DNA of 6,770 bases, taken from assembly GCA_031261145.1 (NCBI GenBank), contig JAISJX010000318.1, forward strand, positions 1 to 6,770, read 5' to 3'. Source of the stretch: Tannerella sp. GTDB lineage: Bacteria > Bacteroidota > Bacteroidia > Bacteroidales > Tannerellaceae. The notes under the pieces were generated by a model. The model saw only the letters and a list, made by a program, of their open reading frames with translations. It ran no database searches and was not told where the DNA came from. Shown here one piece after another: positions 1-4,411 of the stretch (positions are counted from its first letter, which is position 1; each line of letters opens with the position of its first letter). Made by a program: the position numbers and the translations under genes.

Positions 1-1890
1 GGCAAGAATTTTCAGATAATGATTCGCCAGGGTTTTCTCGTAAAAGGCTTGCAGATTGAACTGATTTACCATCAGTTGATTCCATGCTTCGGCTCGTGTA
101 TGTCCGCTGGCCGGATTCGTCGTTTTGTACGCTCCGCCTTCATACGTGTCGTAGGCTCTTACGAACGTACTGATTCGCTGTTCCACCCTCCGGCTGCTGT
201 AACTTGTCAATACCTCGAATCCTTTAAAGGGGTTCAATTGCATGAATCCTTTGACGCCTAATTCCGGCGTGGTAGCATCCCGGAGACCTCCTTCCCTGAC
301 GATGGCAATCGGGTTATGTCCGTTTTGCCCGAATCCCCATGTCCCGTCATTGTTGATGGCGGAAAATACCGGACTGAAAGTAATGGCCTGATTAATCAGG
401 CTGGAAGGGGCGCCCTGGCTGGGTCTTATTTCCTTGGATTGACGTATATTCACATCAACGCCCAATTTCAGCCAGTCGGTTAGCCGGGCATCCGTATTGA
501 TTCGCAGTGTCATCCGCTTATACGAATTATGGTCTATTTGCCCGTCCTGAAAATAATATCCGGCATTGGCAAAATAGTTGATTCGTTTGGAGCCGCCGCT
601 CAAGCTCACGGAATGATTCTGAACGAGCGCGGTTTGCTTGAGCAACTCACCTTTCCAGTTCGCCTCATAACGATTAAAGTTATCCGGCCCCAATGTTTTA
701 TACTGGTTAATCAAGTCCTGCGAATATTGCGGCTGCTGGTCTGCATTGGCCCGTGCCAGGTTTATCCCTTCCATGAAGCCGATAGCATCCAGCGGATCAG
801 GCAGTTCGGTCGGGGTATTGAATCCGGCATACCCGTTATAGGATATGCTCACCTTTTCATCTTTCGAGCGTTTGGTGGTGATTAGAATGACCCCGTTGGA
901 GGCGCGTGACCCGTAAATGGAAGCTGAAGCCGCATCCTTTAACACAGAGATGGATTCGATCGAATTCATGTCGATATTATTCATGTCTCCGGACACGCCG
1001 TCAATCAATACTAAAGGCCCGGTCGCTGAATTGATGGATCCGGTTCCCCGCACAACGATGGTAGCCCCGTCCGCTCCCGGCTGGCCGGAAGTTTGCACAA
1101 CCGATACCCCCGGTATTAATCCTTGCAGGGCGACAGAGGCGTTAGAGGCGTTTCGTCTTGTCAATTCGCTGCTGGAAACACTCTGGATCGCACCGGTCAG
1201 ATTAATCTTCTTCTGCGTACCGTAACCTACTACCACCACTTCGTCAATGGCCTGATTGTCTTCCGCCAGCGTGATGCTCAAGTGGGTTTGATTCCCCACG
1301 GCGATCTCCTGGGAGACGTACCCGATGTAGGAAACGACCAAGGCCGCGCCGGACGATACATTCAACGTGAATTTCCCGTCCACATCGGAAATACTTCCGT
1401 TCGTCGTACCTTTCTCAATCACATTCGCCCCGATCACCGGTTCGCCGGTGGCGTCGGCCACCGTGCCGGTAATCCGTTTCCCCGGATTTTGCTGTGAGGC
1501 GTTTTCCCCGGCCGGAAACAAAACGCTTTTCCGGGCCAGAACGATGTACCTGTTCTCAAAATCATAGCCAATATCCGTACGATCGAACGCGGCTTTGATG
1601 TAATCCGAAACTTTTCCGGATTCAAACGGGATGTCAATCTTCCGATCGACGTCCACTTCTTGTGTCTTATACACAACCAAATAGTCTGTCTGTTTCTCAA
1701 TTTCACCAAAAAGGGCGCCTACGGATATATTTTTCGCCGAAATATGAATGACGGCGTTTTGGGCTTCCGTATTGGCAGACCAAAGCTGAAAGGCACAAAC
1801 AAATACTAAAAAAACAGAAACTCTCATAATTTTAAAATAACGGCCATTCATTTGACAGAACAACCTTGTTAACAATCGATTTTTATACAT
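1..1890 (-). CDS. SusC/RagA-family TonB-dependent outer-membrane receptor with STN domain, N-terminal 630 residues (C-terminus off the left edge)
   Basis: The minus-strand frame is open from the left edge to an ATG at 1890, with an in-frame TAA 12 bases upstream. In-frame ATGs at 1851 and 1827 are possible alternatives. I prefer 1890 because long, basic pre-signal extensions are common in STN-containing SusC proteins. A signal peptide follows at about residues 22-43 (hydrophobic VSVFLVFVCAF, cleavage near TEA|QN). Next come an STN domain (about 45-118), a carboxypeptidase-regulatory-like domain (about 138-210), the family linker DEVVVVGYG (216-224) and the plug (about 228-341). The plug carries the SusC signature GPLVLIDGV...IESISVLKDAA...YGSRASNGVILITTK. 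The barrel begins at about 345. Family members are about 1,000-1,150 residues, so roughly 40-45% is missing. It would import an oligosaccharide or other ligand with TonB energy. The STN domain and the upstream sigma/anti-sigma pair indicate that it also signals to the anti-sigma factor. The substrate cannot be told from this part. Confidence 0.96.
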   Translation of the reverse strand, partial: MYKNRLLTRLFCQMNGRYFKIMRVSVFLVFVCAFQLWSANTEAQNAVIHISAKNISVGALFGEIEKQTDYLVVYKTQEVDVDRKIDIPFESGKVSDYIKAAFDRTDIGYDFENRYIVLARKSVLFPAGENASQQNPGKRITGTVADATGEPVIGANVIEKGTTNGSISDVDGKFTLNVSSGAALVVSYIGYVSQEIAVGNQTHLSITLAEDNQAIDEVVVVGYGTQKKINLTGAIQSVSSSELTRRNASNASVALQGLIPGVSVVQTSGQPGADGATIVVRGTGSINSATGPLVLIDGVSGDMNNIDMNSIESISVLKDAASASIYGSRASNGVILITTKRSKDEKVSISYNGYAGFNTPTELPDPLDAIGFMEGINLARANADQQPQYSQDLINQYKTLGPDNFNRYEANWKGELLKQTALVQNHSVSLSGGSKRINYFANAGYYFQDGQIDHNSYKRMTLRINTDARLTDWLKLGVDVNIRQSKEIRPSQGAPSSLINQAITFSPVFSAINNDGTWGFGQNGHNPIAIVREGGLRDATTPELGVKGFMQLNPFKGFEVLTSYSSRRVEQRISTFVRAYDTYEGGAYKTTNPASGHTRAEAWNQLMVNQFNLQAFYEKTLANHYLKILA

Positions 1891-1897
1891 ATCTTTG
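1866..1897 (+). promoter_or_regulatory. Predicted plus-strand Bacteroides-type promoter opposing the receptor gene
   Basis: TATCTTTG at 1890-1897 is a perfect match to the Bacteroides primary-sigma -7 box TAnnTTTG. A TTG at 1866-1868 lies 21 bases upstream, close to the usual -33 spacing. It faces away from the receptor gene, and its box begins at the first base of the receptor start codon. There is no plus-strand protein gene for it to serve. Transcription would start around 1901-1905 and run into the terminator at 1950-1986. Confidence 0.5.
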
Positions 1898-1902
1898 TCA
1901 TG

Positions 1903-1986
1903 TTAATTGTGAATACTTATTATTTAACTAATGTTTACTTTTTAACGCTGCCGGAAATATGTAGCAGCATTTTCCGGCTTTTTTTC
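1903..1986 (+). ncRNA. Candidate cis-antisense small RNA opposite the receptor mRNA leader
   Basis: This interval lies between a plus-strand TAnnTTTG box (1890-1897) and an intrinsic terminator (perfect 8-bp stem followed by seven T). It would give an RNA of roughly 80-85 nt with no useful open frame. It would be fully complementary to the 5' leader of the receptor mRNA transcribed from the other strand. Antisense RNAs in this position, between an anti-sigma gene and a susC gene, are known in Bacteroides fragilis (DonS and relatives), where they repress the locus. The exact start is inferred from the promoter box, and no expression data are available here. Confidence 0.45.
1950..1986 (+). terminator. 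Intrinsic terminator, plus strand
   Basis: GCCGGAAA (1950-1957) pairs perfectly with TTTCCGGC (1971-1978), and ATG/CAT (1959-1961 with 1968-1970) can extend the stem past a one-base bulge. Seven T follow immediately at 1979-1985. Read on the minus strand, the same stem is followed by AGCGTTAAAAAG with no U-tract, so it terminates only plus-strand transcripts. In the minus-strand transcript it would be a leader hairpin. Confidence 0.7.
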
Positions 1987-2034
1987 TTTCTCTCTTTTTT
2001 CTCTCTTTTTTCTATTTTTTCACTTCTCTCTATT
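1978..2034. repeat. Low-complexity polypyrimidine tract (polypurine on the minus strand)
   Basis: Positions 1978-2013 are uninterrupted C/T, and the tract continues to about 2034 with only a few A. It includes imperfect tandem copies of a CTCTCTTTTTT unit (about 1991-2019). Any minus-strand RNA reading from the anti-sigma gene into the receptor gene would carry an A/G-rich stretch here just before the hairpin at 1978-1950. The first T-run also serves the plus-strand terminator. No protein-coding signal is visible in the rest of the gap (2035-2077). Confidence 0.7.
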
Positions 2035-2077
2035 CCATAGGCATTTGTGTTTTAGATAGTTCGACAATATTAAACAG

Positions 2078-3043
2078 TTATAGCAATGTAATGATATTAT
2101 TATTCGTATCTTTCTTAATTTTAAACCGGTGCGTTTTCTGTATCTGGCGGAGGATTTCGTCGAGGCCGTCCCGTTGCCGGAATTTCGCCGTGTATCTTAA
2201 CGCCAGGATAGACGGGTCTTTTACCTCAATCCGCACGTCGTAATAACGTTCCAACTTCTGGATAATCTCCGCTAACGTCTCTTTTTCAAAGTTGTAGATG
2301 CCATCTTTCCATAAAAAGTTGTTTGCATTTTTCAACGGATTCGCCTTCATTTCGCCGCCATTATAATAGATTTCTTCATTCGGCTTGAGCGTCACACTTT
2401 TGGTTTCCATGCCCTGACGATATACTTTCAGCGATCCTTCCAACAGGCTTGCACACACGTAACCGGCATCCGCATAGCTATATACGTTGAATTGTGTACC
2501 CAATACTTTCATTTCCAACTGTCCGGTCGAAACAATAAAAGGATGTTCTTTCGTCGGGCTTACGTCAAAAAACGCTTCGCCGGTCAACGTAACGCGGCGC
2601 TCCTTCTTTGTGAATCTGGCGGGGTACTCCAGCGTGGATTGGGCGTTCAGCCATACCTTCGTGCCGTCGTGCAGCGAAAGGCATGCCCGCTGTCCGGGTG
2701 GAACGTACAGTGAATTCATCACAACCTCTTCCGACTCCTGCTGATGCGTGAAAAACATCCACGTCCCGCCGATTAAAAAAAGAGCAATCGCTGCATATTT
2801 GAGCGCTTCACGCATCACCTTCCGCAGGACAATCTTTCTCTTATCCCATATAAATGCCTGAAAACTTGATTTCCCGTCAGCCGGATCAGCCGTCTGTGGG
2901 AGAAAACGGATGAGCGTTCTCAGGTGCAGGTAACCGATAAGCTCCTTTTTCAGGGCTTTGTCGGATTCCAGCGCACGCAAAAACACTACCCGCTCTTTCA
3001 GGGTTAGCTCGTTCTCTAAATATTTCCTTATCTGTTCGTCCAT
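2078..3043 (-). CDS. FecR-like transmembrane anti-sigma factor
   Basis: This 321-residue protein has the standard FecR layout of the phylum. A cytoplasmic N-terminal region (1-80) would bind the sigma factor. One membrane segment follows at about 82-98 (LKYAAIALFLIGGTWMFF). The periplasmic FecR domain (about 109-208) shows the hallmarks VPPGQRACLSLHDGTKVWLNA, LTGEAFFDV and VLGTQFNV. The C-terminal DUF4974-type domain (about 244-319) begins FLWKDGIYNFEKETLAEI and would meet the receptor STN domain. Its expected role is to hold the sigma factor inactive at the inner membrane until the receptor signals. It lies 72 bases downstream of the sigma gene and is probably co-transcribed with it. The start at 3043 is supported by a clear Shine-Dalgarno sequence. 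Length is normal and no defect is visible. Confidence 0.96.
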   Translation of the reverse strand: MDEQIRKYLENELTLKERVVFLRALESDKALKKELIGYLHLRTLIRFLPQTADPADGKSSFQAFIWDKRKIVLRKVMREALKYAAIALFLIGGTWMFFTHQQESEEVVMNSLYVPPGQRACLSLHDGTKVWLNAQSTLEYPARFTKKERRVTLTGEAFFDVSPTKEHPFIVSTGQLEMKVLGTQFNVYSYADAGYVCASLLEGSLKVYRQGMETKSVTLKPNEEIYYNGGEMKANPLKNANNFLWKDGIYNFEKETLAEIIQKLERYYDVRIEVKDPSILALRYTAKFRQRDGLDEILRQIQKTHRFKIKKDTNNNIITLL

Positions 3044-3050
3044 TTTTTAT

Positions 3051-3056
3051 CTCCTT
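3051..3056 (-). promoter_or_regulatory. Shine-Dalgarno sequence of the anti-sigma gene
   Basis: AAGGAG on the minus strand lies 7 bases before the ATG at 3043. It is the only canonical ribosome-binding site in the window. The other genes start after A/T-rich leaders, as is usual in Bacteroidota. It fixes the anti-sigma start. Confidence 0.7.
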
Positions 3057-3115
3057 TATATAGCATACGTATGAGAAACGGAAATCCGCCAAACGGAAAA
3101 GGGAAAAAAATTATT

Positions 3116-3700
3116 TTACCAATAAATTAAGAATAAAAGCAGGGGCAGGTAATCCTCTAATATTTCCCGTAACTTCGTGTAAGCTATGCCCATTTGGGTC
3201 TCAACCGTGTTTTCGGAAATATTCAGTTCGAGGGCAATTTCTTTTTGTTTTTTTCCTTCAAATTTACTTTTGATGAAAATTTCACGGCATTTCTCCGGCA
3301 ATTTATCAGCGGCTTCACGGATGACTTTTTCCACATCTTCTTCCGTCAGTATGCTTTGGTTGAATGCTTCTAAGGTATCAAATTTCAGCTTTGACTCCCT
3401 CCGGTATTCTTCCTGCATCAAATCTTCCGCCTCGCGTACCTTTAATCTGTGTCGCAAATAATCGATACATTTGTTTTTTATGGAGGTGAAAATAAAGGCG
3501 GTGACACTTATCCGGTCCGTATATACGTGCCGCTTTTCCCACAGATCGGTAAACACATCCTGCACAACGTCTTTCGCGTCTTCTTCCGACCATACGTATT
3601 CACCGGCAAAACGAACCATGCGTGAAAAATAAGTCACATAGGTGTGCTCAAAATCCGCGTGTATCTCTTCTTCTTTTTTTACATTATCCTGTTCCAACAT
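3116..3700 (-). CDS. ECF RNA polymerase sigma factor, Bacteroidetes expansion family
   Basis: This 194-residue protein has the two conserved ECF parts. Sigma region 2 (about 17-85) contains the core-binding helix around EDAKDVVQDVFTDLWEKR and the promoter-melting helix TAFIFTSIKNKCIDYLRHR. Sigma region 4 (about 125-180) contains LPEKCREIFIKSKFEGKKQK followed by the helix-turn-helix IALELNISENTVETQMGIAYTKL. The very hydrophobic end, YLPLLLFLIYW, is typical of the family 1 sigma factors of this phylum. It would direct RNA polymerase to the receptor operon when released by the anti-sigma factor encoded next to it. The ATG at 3700 lacks a Shine-Dalgarno sequence, but region 2 begins shortly after it, and a -7 box lies 24 bases upstream. 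The specific regulon cannot be read from the sequence beyond the adjacent receptor gene. Confidence 0.96.
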   Translation of the reverse strand: MLEQDNVKKEEEIHADFEHTYVTYFSRMVRFAGEYVWSEEDAKDVVQDVFTDLWEKRHVYTDRISVTAFIFTSIKNKCIDYLRHRLKVREAEDLMQEEYRRESKLKFDTLEAFNQSILTEEDVEKVIREAADKLPEKCREIFIKSKFEGKKQKEIALELNISENTVETQMGIAYTKLREILEDYLPLLLFLIYW

Positions 3701-3724
3701 GATATTTATTATTCAATTTCAGTG

Positions 3725-3732
3725 CAAAAATA
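3725..3732 (-). promoter_or_regulatory. Predicted promoter -7 box for the sigma/anti-sigma genes
   Basis: On the minus strand this reads TATTTTTG, a perfect TAnnTTTG match, 24 bases before the sigma-factor ATG. No good -33 TTG is seen at the expected distance. It implies a short leader of about 18-20 bases and basal transcription by the primary sigma factor. Confidence 0.5.
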
Positions 3733-3840
3733 ATACTTTTTTTCAATATCGTTGCATAATGAGAAAAAAATTATTCTTTTTCAAGTGATTTTTGAAAATG
3801 ACAACCTTTGGTTTTATAATAAATCCGGACGGTCTATCCC

Positions 3841-3869
3841 TTGGTTTTTTTACAAATGTATTATCTTTG
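3841..3869 (+). promoter_or_regulatory. Predicted distal promoter of the BlaI-M56 operon
   Basis: TATCTTTG at 3862-3869 matches TAnnTTTG perfectly, and TTG at 3841-3843 lies 18 bases upstream. Transcription would start near 3875, giving a leader of about 160 bases before the repressor ATG. A minus-strand box (TACATTTG, 3860-3853) abuts it, so the two directions may compete here. Confidence 0.45.
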
Positions 3870-3986
3870 CACGCTAATTCCGTTGATTTATGTTTTATAG
3901 AAATACGATAAACGGATAGTCATCCCTCCCCTTTTTTGATTATTAACGTTCAAATAACATCTTTTATGCAACCTGAAATTAATTGA

Positions 3987-4003
3987 ATACGATTTTTTCG
4001 TAT
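3987..4003. promoter_or_regulatory. Candidate operator for the BlaI-family repressor
   Basis: ATACGA (3987-3992), five T, then TCGTAT (3998-4003) form a perfect 6-bp inverted repeat that covers the promoter spacer and overlaps the proximal -7 box. BlaI/MecI proteins bind short inverted repeats as dimers, typically within their own promoters, so the position fits autorepression. The sequence differs from the staphylococcal TACAnnTGTA type. An isolated ATACGA half-site occurs at 3903-3908. Binding is inferred. Confidence 0.45.
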
Positions 4004-4008
4004 GTTTG
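4001..4008 (+). promoter_or_regulatory. Predicted proximal promoter -7 box of the BlaI-M56 operon
   Basis: TATGTTTG matches TAnnTTTG perfectly and ends 29 bases before the repressor ATG at 4038, so the leader would be about 20-25 bases. The -33 element is weak (TTG at 3983-3985 is only 15 bases upstream), which would suit a regulated promoter. Its first three bases are the end of the right arm of the inverted repeat at 3987-4003. Confidence 0.5.
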
Positions 4009-4037
4009 CAGAAAAATAGTAAAAAACATAACAAACT

Positions 4038-4397
4038 ATGGAAAAGTTGACATCGCAGGAAGAAGCAGCCATGCTGATTGTGTGGCAAAAAGGGGAAGGT
4101 ACCATTCGTGACTATCATGAACGGAGCGCTCAGCCGCGAATGCCTTATACGACATTCGCATCGATTATCAAAAATCTGGAACGGAAAAAGTATCTGAAAA
4201 TGCGCCATATCGGAACAACAAACTTTTGTTTTCCCCTTATCGGGGAGAGCGAGTACAAACGCAAGTTTATGTCGGGATTTATCCGCAATTATTTTCAAAA
4301 TTCGTACAAAGAAATGGTTTCGTTCTTCGTCGAAGATGAAAAAATATCCGCTGAAGAACTGAAGGATATTATCCAAATCATTGAAAATAACGACTAA
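4038..4397 (+). CDS. BlaI/MecI-family winged-helix transcriptional repressor
   Basis: This 119-residue protein belongs to the penicillinase-repressor family. The winged helix spans about 3-70, with an opening helix LTSQEEAAMLIVWQKGEGTI, a recognition helix around YTTFASIIKNLERKKYL and a wing near MRHIGTTNFCFPL. The C-terminal helices (about 74-117), ending SAEELKDIIQIIEN, form the dimerisation part. Length is normal for the family. It would bind its own promoter region as a dimer and keep the operon off. In staphylococci such repressors are inactivated by cleavage at an Asn-Phe bond after the partner BlaR1/MecR1 senses a signal. Here the aligned position appears to be Phe96-Phe97, so the cleavage site, if any, differs. 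The M56 gene starts 14 bases downstream. There is no Shine-Dalgarno sequence. Nothing in the window ties it to beta-lactam resistance. Confidence 0.93.
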   Translation: MEKLTSQEEAAMLIVWQKGEGTIRDYHERSAQPRMPYTTFASIIKNLERKKYLKMRHIGTTNFCFPLIGESEYKRKFMSGFIRNYFQNSYKEMVSFFVEDEKISAEELKDIIQIIENND

Positions 4398-4411
4398 TAC
4401 CTGACGCATCG

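Larger units (their letters stand above)
3701..4037. other. Divergent intergenic regulatory region, no gene recognised
   Basis: This 337-base A/T-rich gap separates the divergent sigma and BlaI-family genes. I see promoter boxes in both directions and one inverted repeat, listed separately. The only open frames are a 9-codon frame at 3890-3919 (plus strand) and the tail of a frame antisense to the repressor gene, and neither looks like a protein. No tRNA, intrinsic terminator or known riboswitch pattern is apparent. A weak 4-bp hairpin (3914-3925) precedes a T-run at 3932-3937 but is too short to call a terminator. Confidence 0.6.

Noticed and set aside
529..1567. Several plus-strand open frames of 66-124 codons within the receptor region
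   Set aside because: They lie opposite the continuous minus-strand receptor frame, which has clear STN, carboxypeptidase-regulatory and plug motifs throughout. The plus-strand products show no recognisable domains.
1434..1709. Minus-strand 91-codon frame inside the receptor gene
   Set aside because: It is in another frame of the same strand. The receptor frame through this stretch encodes the STN domain and the start of the next domain without interruption.
3890..3919. Nine-codon leader-peptide-like frame in the divergent region
   Set aside because: It has no ribosome-binding site, no run of regulatory codons and no attenuator downstream, so it is indistinguishable from chance.
3914..3937. 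Possible terminator in the leader of the repressor operon
   Set aside because: The stem is only four base pairs (GGAT/ATCC) and is separated from the T-run by several bases, too weak for an intrinsic terminator.
3888..4409. Minus-strand 173-codon frame opposite the BlaI-family gene
   Set aside because: It is the antisense of a well-supported winged-helix repressor. Its product is a mix of hydrophobic and aromatic residues with no recognisable motif, and its end runs into the promoter region.
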